Below, in pieces: positions 11,901-32,599 of a stretch of DNA of 64,000 nucleotides (its first letter is position 1; each line of letters opens with the position of its first letter). The DNA comes from Phorcus lineatus (lineage: Eukaryota; Mollusca; Gastropoda; Trochida; Trochidae), in assembly GCA_921293015.1 (NCBI GenBank), contig OV121081.1, positions 30,879,158 to 30,943,157 on the forward strand, given 5' to 3'. The notes below the pieces were generated by a model, which was not told the origin of the DNA, made no database searches, and was given only the letters and a program-made list of their open reading frames with translations. The translations under genes and the position numbers were made by a program.

Positions 11901-14900
11901 TGTGTACAGACTTCTTAGCTAATGGGGATTCTAATTTATAGATTAAGTGACCCTGTAGCCCCTAATAAGGGAGCCATGCACTAAAAACCTTTTTTCATCT
12001 TCTCAAGAAGCAGCAGGCCTAGAAAGCTAAGTGTACCAACTCCTCATGCGATTGGGATTCTAATTCATGGATTTTGCGACCCTAATAAGGGCCACAGGGG
12101 CCACACCCTAATAACCAATTTCCATCTTCTCAAGAAGCAATGAAAGCTAAATTATTGAGTACAGATTTCTCAGCTAATGAGGATTTGGTTATCTTATGGC
12201 GGCTCTTCTGGTGACACTGTGACCATTTATAAAATAATTTACAGATAGCCTGAAGAGCTACAGAGCTGAAAGTCTTAAAAATGGGTGAATTGAAGGAAAC
12301 CTGCACTATGTAAAAGAAACCATATTACAGACCGACGGGTCTATTTCATAACCTTTAGGGAATTGAAGTTGTTTGAAAAATTATCTACACGAGTCAGCAG
12401 TTACATTTACCATGTTCTCAGCGAGGCAGAACTTCCACTAGACTTTATTACTGGCAAATTCAAGCCTTGCTGATTTGACACCTTTTCGATACCAGCTATT
12501 CAGTTTAATGCACCTGAAGGTCCTGGTGGTTATGGATAATTGCCAAGGTTGTCACAATGCAGCAAGGCTGAAACGAGTCAGTGATGGAGTTTGACTTGTG
12601 AGGAAAGTAAGAGTTCACACAATGACTACTGTAATGTCACACAATGAATACTGTATTGTCACACAATGACTACCGTATTGTCACACAATGACTACTGTAT
12701 TGTCACACAATGACTACTGTATTGTCACACCATGACTACTGTATTGTCACACAATGACTACTGTATTGTCACACCATGACTACTGTATTGTCACACAATG
12801 ACTACTGTATTGTGACACAATGACTACTGTATTGTCATACCATGACTACTGTATTGTCACACAATGACTACTGTATTGTCACACCATGACTACTGTATTG
12901 TCACACAATGACTACTGTATTGTGACACAATGACTACTGTATTGTCATACCATGACTACTGTATTGTCACACAATGACTACCGTATTGTCACACCATGAC
13001 TACTGTAATGTCATACCATGACTACTGTATTGTGACACAATGACTACTGTATTGTCATACCATGACTACTGTATTGTCATACCATGACTACTGTAATGTC
13101 ACACAATGACTACTGTAATGTCACACCATGACTACTGTAATGTCACACCATGACTACTGTAATGTCACACCATGACTACTGTAATGTCACACCATGACTA
13201 CTGTATTGTGACACAATGACTACTGTATTGTCACACAATGACTACCGTATTGTCACACAATGACTACTGTATTGTCACACAATGACTACCGTATTGTCAC
13301 ACAATGACTACTGTAATGTCATACCATGACTACTGTAATGTCACACCATGACTACTGTAATGTCACACAATGACTACTGTAATGTCACACAATGACTACT
13401 GTAATGTCACACAATGAATACTGTATTGTCACACAATGACTACCGTATTGTCACACAATGACTACTGTATTGTCACACAATGACTACTGTATTGTCACAC
13501 AATGACTACTGTATTGTGACACAATGACTACTGTATTGTCATACCATGACTACTGTATTGTCACACAATGACTACCGTATTGTCACACCATGACTACTGT
13601 AATGTCATACCATGACTACTGTATTGTGACACAATGACTACTGTATTGTCACACCATGACTACTGTATTGTCACACAATGACTACTGTATTGTGACACAA
13701 TGACTACTGTATTGTCATACCATGACTACTGTATTGTCACACAATGACTACCGTATTGTCACACCATGACTACTGTAATGTCATACCATGACTACTGTAA
13801 TGTCACACAATGACTACTGTAATGTCACACCATGACTACTGTAATGTCACACAATGACTACTGTATTGTCACACAATGACTACTGTATTGTCACACAATG
13901 ACTACTGTAATGTCACACAATGACTACTGTATTGTCACACAATGACTACCGTATTGTCACACCATGACTACTGTAATGTCATACCATGACTACTGTATTG
14001 TGACACAATGACTACTGTAATGTCACACCATGACTACTGTAATGTCACACAATGACTACTGTATTGTCACACAATGACTACTGTAATGTCACACAATGAC
14101 TACTGTATTGTCACACAATGACTACCGTATTGTCACACCATGACTACTGTAATGTCATACCATGACTACTGTATTGTGACACAATGACTACTGTAATGTC
14201 ATACCATGACTACTGTATTGTCACACCATGACTACTGTAATGTCACACAATGACTACTGTAATGTCACACAATGACTACCGTATTGTCACACAATGACTA
14301 CTGTATTGTCACACAATGACTACTGTATTGTCACACCATGACTACTGTATTGTCACACAATGACTACTGTATTGTCACACCATGACTACTGTATTGTCAC
14401 ACAATGACTACTGTATTGTGACACAATGACTACTGTATTGTCATACCATGACTACTGTATTGTCACACAATGACTACCGTATTGTCACACCATGACTACT
14501 GTAATGTCATACCATGACTACTGTATTGTGACACAATGAATACTGTATTGTCACACCATGACTACTGTAATGTCACACAATGACTACTGTAATGTCACAC
14601 CATGACTACTGTAATGTCACACCATGACTACTGTATTGTGACACAATGACTACTGTATTGTGACACAATGACTCCTGTATTGTGACACAATGACTACTGT
14701 ATTGTCATACCATGACTATTGTATTGTCATACCATGACTTCTGTATTGTCACACCATGACTATTGTATTGTAGAGGGAGGAGAGCCTACACCTGGAGCAG
14801 AAGAAGTACACATACTGCCACTTGTTCAGCTCCGGTCCACTTCTACGAGGAACTCTCATTCTAATGTATTCATGGTGAGTATTTTAGAAGACACAAATGT

Positions 14901-17641
14901 AACCAACTTGGTTTATTGCATTGGCTGTTGTCCAATGTCCTATAATCGTTTGCAATCAATACTTTTCACATTTCCAACATCTCAAGAACTGCTCCATTAC
15001 CAGACTTTGATCAAATCAGAGTTTAAAATTGACTGGCCAACCCAAGGTAGGGGCCACAATATGGATGCCCTTAACCTGTTAATTAATATAAATAAGTTCT
15101 AAACTTGATATAATAAATCATGCAGAGCCTAATCTGTAACAATACCAATGGCTGTTTATTGGGTTATGGTTTTAATTATGCACCTTGATAATCAACTGAT
15201 TCTGTAAGTATCTGAGATTTGATTAGAGCTTTATTCAAATCTGCTATGTCTTTGACAAGCGAGCAAGCAAGTATAAATGCCTTCTTTGTCTTTTTCAGTA
15301 AGATATTTCATACAACCCCTGATCTTTTCTAACAGGTTTGTATCAAGCTCTGTGTACTACGGTCTCAACTTCAACGCCAAGAATCTATCTGGGAACCGCT
15401 ACCTGAATGTATTCCTGTCAGGGCTTGTGGAGATCCCGGCGCTGTTGTTTGTTTTGCTGGTCAACAACTCCCTGGGGCGCAGGAGGACCACAGCTTGTCT
15501 TATGTTGCTGGCCGGCACTTTCTGTCTCCTCATTCTTGTTCTTGACGTGGCCGGTACGATCCACTAATATTGAACTATAACTTGTATGATAGTCATACAT
15601 TATGTACTTATCTATATGGTTCAGCAGCTTCACCAAAACAGACCCTATACAGAAAAAGCAGGGCCGATGCAAGACAATGAGGTCAAAATCACCTCAAGAT
15701 TTCAACAATTACATTAGTTTACATATCTCAATTGAAATTTTGACACTGGTGAAATAAACTCTTTGCTATGATGCATGTAAGATAAAAAGAATTTGTCATT
15801 GATTAAGAATTTTCGAATTGGTTGAGTTACAGGTCCATGTGCCAATTCACTACAATTTTTCTCAGACAGAATCCTTAAGTGTGGTACTCGCATCTCGCTA
15901 GCAGGACATGCGGGCAAAGCTAATTTCCTCCCGGAATATTCCGGGACCCGCATCTTAAGGGTTAATAATTAACAGGAGAAAATCTGAGATTCCTTACCAT
16001 AATGTGAGGGGACCGGTAGGTAGCTGGAAACTGATGTGAGCAAAGAGTTATTCGCTTGGTCTTATCCTTCTGATACTGGAAAGGGAACTGAAAGGGTTAC
16101 ACTTTGACATTTTGCAAATTAAACTGATTTTTTAGAATTACAAAATTCAATTTACACAGAATTTTTTTAGAATCACAAGGCTTCATTTACACTGATATTT
16201 TTCCTCCCTCCCTCATGATGTCTCACAGAAGTCAACATGTCCTCGCTCACACTTGCCTTTGCCCTTATCGGCAAGTCTGGGATATCTGGAGGCTGGGCTG
16301 CAGTCCAGGTTTTCTCTGCCGAGACCTTTCCAACAGTCGTCAGGTACTGAGCAATCTTTGTTTGCTAAGTAGTCTTTGATTTTATGGCAATCATGAAATG
16401 GTACAAGATAATGTTGGCATATGTAAAACTTTCAGTATAGGAGAACTGTTGAGTTTCAGCTATCTTTGTCCAACAACCATTGATATCAATTCCACTCATA
16501 AGGCATACCAAGATAGAAAGATTCTATAGCAATGTTTGAATTCTGTTTTGTTAAGTAACATTTAATTGGCATATATATTATCCAACCGAAGAAACAAATA
16601 TCTCCAAGATTTCTTCTTTTTCAGTACACTTTGCAATTTCAAAACCCTAATGATATCAATGCTTTAAAGACATGAAAAAAACATCAGAATTCTTTGACCT
16701 CGCTCCAAAGTAATAGAAAACATCAGTGATATATGCAGAGATGTAATTTGCAAAAGAAATTTATTTGAAATAAATGAAATTTTTTTGGATCAAATTCACA
16801 AAATAAGAATGCAAGTTTATATAGCTGTGCTTTTTAACAGCCCAAATTTATATATGACGTGTTTAATGTAAATACTTCCCCATAAGTTAGCAATTAACTT
16901 TTCAGGATAATGTTTGGTAAGGAGACCAAAGTGCTATGTTGGCAACAGTAACCTCAAAGTTAAACCTAGTCCAGGAAAGTGTTAGAACACAGTGCTAGTC
17001 TAACTTGATTCACTTTCTCCTTGTAAAAACAGAAACATTGGAGTTGCTGCATGCTCAATGTCGGCTCGGATTGGAGGAATAGTGGCACCCCAAATTGTTC
17101 TTTTGGTAAGTTGATATTTCTCTTCTGTCATTACCAATGGTCCATGTGTTAGTTATTACAGTTAAATATCCTTTCACAAAGCAATCCAAGGACTTGTACA
17201 TCCATTCAACCATTTCCTATGTTAGAGTGTTTGAGTATACAAGAAAGGGTGAGGTAAAAGAGGGTTGTATTTTGGTTTTGAATATTCTGCGTAGATATAT
17301 GCATTCATCAAAAAGGTTTGTTATCATGAATTGCAGAAATGTATTTTCTATATATTAAAGAATAGGAGCGTGCAATAATGCCCTTAAAAAATGATAATGT
17401 GTTTGGTAACAAAGATCCCTTGTAATTGCTGCAGGGAGATTCAGGACACGGGGCAATGCCTTTCACAGTGTTTGGAGCTCTAGCGCTGGTGTGTGGAGTT
17501 CTCATGTTTTTCATGGAGGAAACAGTGGATCAGCCCCTAAAGGATCAACTCCATACAGGGCCTAGTGAATCCTTCACAGCCGCCCAGGAGGACAGGGAGA
17601 TGCTTCCACTGAATACAGGAAACAGCGAACCAAAAGTCTAG
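5927..17641 (+). CDS. SLC22-family organic ion transporter (MFS), nine coding exons
   Basis: A predicted plasma-membrane transporter of the major facilitator superfamily, SLC22 (organic cation, anion or carnitine) type; the substrate cannot be read from sequence. Coding exons are 5927-6208, 6765-6996, 7660-7849, 8703-8835, 14774-14874, 15336-15553, 16229-16343, 17033-17105 and 17435-17641. All have GT-AG borders and phases that join without a break, giving 516 residues, near the family's usual 530-560. Membrane segment 1 is at about 19-41. The first extracellular loop has three N-glycosylation sequons (N54, N61, N66) but is shorter than in vertebrate members. The family hallmark WHLVC is at 95-99, MFS motif A (GQIADMFGRKK) at 124-134, FIPESPRWL at 236-244, a GRRR loop at 360-363 and AETFPTVVRNIG at 416-427. 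The start is the first ATG after a good acceptor at 5841-5842. The cytoplasmic tail after the last membrane helix is short and acidic. Convergent with eEF2 downstream. The family call is firm; the subfamily is not. Confidence 0.93.
7060..7370. repeat. Dispersed repeat fragments shared with 20.29-20.41 kb
   Basis: Bases near 7080-7135 (GAAGCCTGATTGG...GTTGTGCAATCA) match, in reverse complement, bases near 20290-20345. Bases near 7316-7365 (GGTTGTATAGGAATT...CTACCTCTGTGGGGAGA) match 20367-20412 in the same orientation. The family is therefore present at both sites with rearranged parts. It lies in the intron between SLC22 coding exons 2 and 3. Confidence 0.6.
8012..8027. repeat. Poly-C run
   Basis: An uninterrupted run of about 15 cytosines in the intron before coding exon 4. 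Such runs are prone to length error in assemblies. Confidence 0.8.
8101..8250. repeat. Near-perfect palindromic (foldback) element
   Basis: The left arm (about 8103-8157) and right arm (about 8191-8246) are inverted copies, with a 24-base perfect core ending in TTTGAATCGTGG. The roughly 33-base centre is itself partly self-complementary. The whole unit could fold into a long hairpin, as foldback-type or palindromic MITE elements do. A shorter related motif (AGGTGTAT...AATACACCT) recurs near 8533-8554. Confidence 0.75.
8353..8400 (+). other. tRNA-like remnant with A-box and B-box matches
   Basis: TAGCTTAGTCGG fits the Pol III A-box and GGTTCGACTCC fits the B-box exactly. Only about 17 bases separate them, against roughly 30 in a real tRNA, so no functional cloverleaf is possible. 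It is better read as a decayed tRNA-derived SINE head or deleted tRNA pseudogene, just downstream of the palindromic element. Confidence 0.5.
9120..10611. repeat. 145-bp tandem repeat array, about 10 units
   Basis: GGTTTGGTGACC recurs at 9456, 9601, 9746, 9891, 10036, 10181, 10326 and 10471, exactly 145 bases apart; more diverged units lead in from about 9120. Units fall into three types, marked by CCCCATGACC or CCACTTGACC and by AACCTGAAAAACC or AAAACTAAAAAACC. The type order repeats every three units (435 bp). Each unit has an inverted repeat, TGACCCC-AAAT-GGGGTCA. The 60-90 codon minus-strand frames across the array are products of the repeat: 145 is not a multiple of three. Confidence 0.93.
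10612..10880 (+). mobile_element. tRNA-derived SINE copy, 5'-truncated, embedded in the 145-bp array
   Basis: It begins at the B-box-like GGTTCGAATCCCGCC and runs to the tail GCGGCGTTAAACACC. It is closely similar, in reverse complement, to the longer copy at 19.77-20.07 kb. The A-box half present in that copy is missing. At the left junction the array sequence TAGGTTCG merges with the SINE B-box GGTTCG. Array-derived sequence (CTCCAGTTCCAAAAGGTCT) resumes on the right. Confidence 0.85.
11640..12350. mobile_element. Second, diverged copy of the dispersed element, no long array
   Basis: It starts TTCATCTGGTCTGAAAGGCC...GGGCTTGTGGTATGG with an ATCCATCC simple repeat, as in the copy at 8.98 kb. 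It carries four or five degenerate GTGACCC...CTAATAAGGG units and ends with GATAGCCTGAAGAGCTACAGAG. It lies between the first copy and the 22-bp minisatellite in the same SLC22 intron. Confidence 0.65.
12614..14770. repeat. 22-bp minisatellite, about 98 copies, ending at a splice acceptor
   Basis: Units of ATTGTCACACAATGACTACT+GT vary at a few fixed sites (AAT/ATT start, CACACAA/CACACCA/CATACCA/GACACAA, CTACTG/CTACCG). Blocks of successive variants recur near 12.88, 13.49, 13.66 and 14.38 kb, a higher-order structure that implies multi-unit duplication. The last units degenerate slightly (GACTATTGTATTG), and the TAG at 14771-14773 is the acceptor of SLC22 coding exon 5. The unit length is not a multiple of three, so the array is not coding. 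Confidence 0.97.
14774..14874 (+). other. SLC22 coding exon 5, directly beside the minisatellite
   Basis: This exon encodes the end of the large cytoplasmic loop and the start of membrane segment 7 (YTYCHLFSS...TLILMYSW). It joins codon 279 in phase 0 on its left and a TG|G tryptophan codon on its right. The upstream 2.1 kb is minisatellite, so branch point and acceptor must be supplied by repeat units. Confidence 0.88.
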
Positions 17642-19770
17642 CAGTCCATAAATTTCGAATATGAACACTTTACCTATTTCATGCAATTAGTGTTAAAACA
17701 TGCAAGCAAATTGTAATTTTGTCAATGATAATGATTATGTCAGAAAATGTTTTTGAATTACTAATTCAGACTAAAAGTTACAGGTTAAAGAGGTATTCCA
17801 TTAGTTGTCAAGTTAGGTATGCCAAACTTTATTACTGCTTTATTGAGAAGTACTGGCTGTCGCTTGAAAGTATTATTTAAATGACAATTGAAGGTAAAAA
17901 ATTGGGATTTTGCTGGAAAGTCTGATGATTGTGTAAGGAAAATAGTCAAATGTAATTTTGGAAACTATCTTTAGCATCAGGACAGTTGATGGTGTTTGAT
18001 AGGTTATATAACAAGTATTCATGTAAAATGAATGTGTGATTTTCGTGTCTGCACATATAAATTGCTGTTTGCGAATTTCATTTAAAACTCATTATCATCT
18101 ATATTTGTCATCAGAGGATGAATGTTCAATATTTTTTAAGATTTAAATCATCATAGCATATATCTATGAGGTCATATCATGGAATGGCCATTTAAAGGCC
18201 CCATCCAAATTTTTGGGATTTTCTGCAACTTCGATTTTCAGGAATGCTTATCTTATATGCATTTAAAGGGTGGAATTTGCAACAACAATCATATCAAATG
18301 AAAGTATTAATCCGTCTTTCATGTTATTATGTCCAACTTCATCCTGCTGACTCAGCACATTTGAATGAGCTCTTTCGAAATAACCTCAACTCCTAGGCCT
18401 AAAGCCTTGAATCGCTAACTATCTAACCAGCCAATGAGACGATTCGCATCCAGTAACAGCGGCACAACCCAAAAAAATCTGTTTGGTTCAAGATAGCAGT
18501 TTCCATCTGCTTGCATAACAACATTTCATTGGCTTAAAAAAAACAGGTAAAGCACAAATGTCGATCAAGCCGTCAGCCATACAAGGCAATTGCCAAGAAA
18601 GAGATCAGGGTATTTTGGAAGGAGCTCAGGGCATTCAATTGGAGCAGGATGATTCAACTAATAAGACAATCTTTTCACCATTTTATGTTGTCATATATCC
18701 ATGCTCGTGCTTCATGTTTAAAAAAAATTTTATTGTCGTAAATCATGACCAACTTGCAGTGATCTCAAGAATATTACATCCATGACAATGATTTTTATAT
18801 TTTTTTTTTTTCACATTTTCAGAACTGTAGTTCTGATATCCCTACTTGCTTTTTAGTTGAAGTAGATAGCACTCAGTCTGTCAACCTTTATAATCAAGGG
18901 CAGATTATGATAATTCTCCATTATACCCTGGAAGTAAAGTAAGCAGGATGTGAATTTTATTACCTCCCTTCGCTTGACCCACCTACTCATAGTAACCAAT
19001 CTGATATGCCCTAATTGTTTGAATATAAATAGACATTGACAATACTCTGCTATCAGTCACTCATTGTTCACTACATCCAGCTTAGCCATAATGACCAAAC
19101 TTCTAAAATCTTATTCTGAGATCATAAGTGCTCAGTTGGAAAACAACGAAGCACTAAATTATGCCGAATTTAATAGTCAGAGCTGCTTTTTATAGCATTG
19201 AGATTACCTTGGTTGCAGGATTGAAGTCAACATAAAAAATATTATACACATTAAATTTGATGATCCATAGAATCACATTTTTATTTTTTCAGAATCTCTT
19301 GGTAGTTAATTTATATTCAGTATAATGTTTACAATTAATATGATATTTGCATTGTCATGATAAAGTCTGAAATTTCTTTGACAAATGTTTGCGACCAGTA
19401 TTTGTGTTTGTATTTATATTATCCGACCTTCAATGATATTTTACACAACCATTTTACTAACATTTAATTAACATGTCAATCATGTGAGGTGTTTTGTCTT
19501 CTTTTAAAATATCCTACATTTGTTAGTTTTGACATTCATGTGTGAATTGTTTGTGGGAAGCAATTCTGATCCGTATGAGAACCTTCCATTGTCAACCATA
19601 GTTGAAATAATGAATACAGAGCCATTGTTGATTTTAAAGACCAAGATACATATCTGTCAGTTCTCCAAATGAAATCCATCATCTGAACTGACCAGTGCCT
19701 TTGCATTAGACAAGATGTCGTAACACAAAATGGGATGAAAATCATTAAACCAAGATACAAAATTAAAAGG
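17642..19770. other. 3' flank of the SLC22 gene; no further gene seen
   Basis: This holds the SLC22 3' UTR and then intergenic AT-rich DNA. I found no clear AATAAA close to the stop codon, so the transcript end is unknown. Reading frames here are short and without recognisable motifs. Confidence 0.5.
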
Positions 19771-20068
19771 TGAGGTGAGGTGAGATGGTGTTTAACGCCG
19801 CTTTCAAGATTATTTCACTTATATCGCGGCTGCTAGTATTATTGCAGGGAGAAAGCCCACAACACCATTGTGGCTATGCATTGCAGTGAAACCTGCGAGC
19901 ATCGGCTGGAACTAGCGAACCATGGGTGGTACTGCGCTGAATTTCAGTGTAGCATTGCACCCAAACCTGACTGCGTGTAGAACAGTTCTCTACTGCAGAC
20001 AAAGTTGCCGAGCCCCTGGCGGGATTCGAACCACGGACCTCCTGATCCGAAGCCGAACGCTCAGAAAA
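19771..20068 (-). mobile_element. tRNA-derived SINE, longest copy
   Basis: On the minus strand the head (from about 20068) has GTGGTTCGAATCCCGCC as B-box. It is followed by a body also found at 10.61-10.88 kb and a tail GCGGCGTTAAACACCATC, then a CACCT-type simple repeat. Pol III head, body and simple-repeat tail are standard SINE parts. It might belong to one of the widespread molluscan SINE families (RUDI-like is a candidate), but I cannot confirm the family from memory. Confidence 0.85.
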
Positions 20069-20289
20069 TGCTACTAGCAGTTAGTCCCAATGCTTGGTCA
20101 TGTACATCTATACCAGCAACTTTGAGAATTATATAAAGTTTGTCCCCATGCAGTGCTTATTGCTTGAGGGAAGATCGGTCAAGGGTAGCTTCTAGCAAGT
20201 GAGAATGCCTCATAATGCCAAACTTGAATTATGTTTATATATATATGGTAATAAATAAATAAGGCATTTTGAATTAACACTTGAAACAG

Positions 20290-20412
20290 CATCTCTGATC
20301 GCACAACTTTAATTGTATCCAATCAGGCTTCTACATTTCGAGACCAAGAAACACACGTTATAGGACAGAGGTTGTATATGAATTGACGACGGAGTTACCT
20401 CTATGGGGAGAA
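20290..20412. repeat. Dispersed repeat fragment, partner of 7.06-7.37 kb
   Basis: GCATCTCTGATCGCACAACT...CAATCAGGCTTC is the reverse complement of sequence near 7080-7135, and GTTGTATATGAATTG...CTACCTCTATGGGGAGAA matches 7316-7365 directly. It runs straight into a diverged SINE copy. Confidence 0.6.
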
Positions 20413-20615
20413 TGCTTAAATATCACAGCTGATATTACTATTAATTGCGGTGAAACCTGTGAGCATCAGCTGGAACTAGAGAACCACGTGTATTTCTGCA
20501 TTAAAATTCATTGTAGCATTCGATCCAAACCTTACTGCCTAAAGAACAGTTCTCTACTGCAACGAAAGTTGCTGAGCCCTTGGTGGGATTCGAACCAGAC
20601 CTATTGATCTGAAAC
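20413..20615 (-). mobile_element. Diverged SINE copy
   Basis: Body and head match the SINE at 19.77-20.07 kb in the same orientation, with about 15-20 percent differences by eye (GAAACCTGTGAGCATCAGCTGG, CAGTTCTCTACTGCA, GGGATTCGAACC). The tail is missing. Two copies within 1 kb suggest a local duplication or an insertion hot spot. Confidence 0.75.
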
Positions 20616-21265
20616 CAAATGTGCTATCCTGCCCCCAACATTTATTAAACCCCTGACAATACCAAAGGATATTACAAAAATACAAGTAGGCCTGTCCAGT
20701 GTTGTCATACATTGACATTGCTTGACCAATTGGACACTTATAGTTGCATTCTAGAAGTTGCAGTAGTAGCGAGGTACATAATTTTATTGATATGCAACTT
20801 CTTTATTAACCAATTTGTGACATTTCCCAAAATAATAGATCCCTTGCATAATTGGTTTAAGGAAACAAATAATTTAGAGGGATGGTATTCTGCCAGGCCC
20901 TTATTTGCAGGGCAGTCAAGACCAAGTCTACAAACTTAAATTTTCATGTAACAAAGAATTTTATTAAAAACATTTGAGCTTATGTGGGACCTAAAATGAG
21001 CAAAATTATTCATGTCCACCTATTTTGATAAAATACTTTCACCGTTTTTCAAGTTTCTTAAAATCTCCACACTCAATTGATTAAATGTTATCAAACCAAG
21101 TACGTTTTTTTAAATTGATTTAACTGTACTATGTACAGTCTACACACTATAGTCCCGTGAGTTGCATCTTTGACTTCGGACATCATTTGTTTTGAAATGC
21201 AGACCCTAACGAATAGTTGCTGCGAATTGTGAGCGTTTAATAAGGTAAGGTCCCTAACAGTGATC

Positions 21266-21425
21266 GAAAAAGACACCTTTGACAATGGGCCATTTTCAGG
21301 ACTTACGTCATTTTCAGAATTTTTAATGGGCCATTCCTCTTAGCCAATGGTAAAATTTTTAATTTGAATGGGCCATCCAACCAGCCCCAAATGGCCCATG
21401 TACCCTGCCTTTCCCAATCCCTGAC
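21266..21425. repeat. Dispersed repeat, copy 1 (pair at 27.75-27.9 kb)
   Basis: It shares CCTTTGA(C/A)AATGGGCCATTTT, GGTAAAATTT-TAATTTGAATGGGCCAT and CCTTTCCCAAT-CC with 27750-27895, in the same order and orientation. It lies in the flank downstream of eEF2. Confidence 0.6.
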
Positions 21426-21800
21426 TTAGATAAGGTAAGATAAATTTCAGTCTCCAATGCACCTTTCAGAGTGGAAGGTGTCAATCCCAATAGTACAAAT
21501 TCTGCGAGGTAGGTGCAAGGTACATCCCCACAAAATTTCAGCTTTGCTGGTGCAACAGACAACAGGCCATGCCATCAGCCCATCTAATCTTTCAGGTCTT
21601 ATAGGATAAAATCAATCATAAGAGCCATGCAATGGACAAAACTTAACCCAATGATCTGCTTATATCCAACTAAAAGTTAAGCAGATTTAAACTTAACTTG
21701 GCTTAAACGTAATTTTTTAAACTATTAACTGTTATACTCCTTTAACTAAATTCTAATGTGTTGAAAATAAAAAAGAACAGTATTTTAAGTTGTGGCACAA

Positions 21801-21815
21801 TTTATTTCATTTATT
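21801..21815 (-). terminator. Poly(A) signals for eEF2
   Basis: Two AATAAA hexamers on the minus strand (TTTATT at 21801-21806 and 21810-21815) lie about 275-285 bases past the eEF2 stop codon. They imply a 3' UTR of roughly 300 bases. No nearer AATAAA was found. Confidence 0.6.
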
Positions 21816-22087
21816 TTGGTTGTTACTTAGTTTCTTGAATTGTGATGTTGAGCACTTTCTAGGGAGGCAAACAATGCATTTGTAACAATAAGATGACATC
21901 AGAAAGCGGTTCAAAAGCTGTAAAGTCAACAGCTTCAAGTGAACATTTGTAGAACTTGTTTCAGTACTTCAAGTTGGTAGCAGTCAAGCTGAGGTGTTTA
22001 AGTCCCTGTACCATTAACCAATATTAAAACATTTAAATAAATGGGATCATTCAGAGTTGAGTCAGTCTATCAAGGTACACCATTATT

Positions 22088-32478
<10,391 letters not shown>

Positions 32479-32481
<3 letters not shown>

Positions 32482-32554
32482 CTTGGATCGAGTTTCGATT
32501 AGACAACCCCGCTTTCTGACAAGTTGTCTTTTCGGCGAACCCGAATGGAAAAGG
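32479..32554 (-). other. EEF2: eEF2 exon 1: leader plus the ATG codon alone
   Basis: The minus strand reads CCAAG-ATG followed at once by a donor GTAAGAGT, and the next exon (30618) resumes with GTG AAC TTC. The start codon therefore sits alone at the end of exon 1. As I recall, vertebrate EEF2 has the same arrangement. Intron 1 is about 1.86 kb. Confidence 0.85.
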
Positions 32555-32580
32555 CTGAGTTGGATCACGTGACGTCGGTG
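32547..32580 (-). promoter_or_regulatory. eEF2 promoter: TOP-like start and CACGTGACGTC element
   Basis: On the minus strand CCTTTTCC (32554-32547) fits a 5' terminal oligopyrimidine start, as expected for a translation-machinery gene, and would give a leader of about 70 bases. Just upstream are an E-box CACGTG (32566-32571) overlapping a CRE-like TGACGTC (32570-32576), then an ETS-like ACCGGAAAT near 32585-32593. No TATA box is evident. The motifs are seen; their use is inferred. Confidence 0.5.
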
Positions 32581-32599
32581 GTGAAATTTCCGGTGCCAC

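Noticed and set aside
12614-14770. CRISPR-like array of short repeats
   Set aside because: Units are contiguous 22-mers with no unique spacers, inside a eukaryotic intron: a minisatellite.
14719-15102. 127-codon plus-strand frame
   Set aside because: It crosses minisatellite, a real SLC22 exon in another frame, and intron. The exon's correct frame is fixed by splice phase and family motifs.
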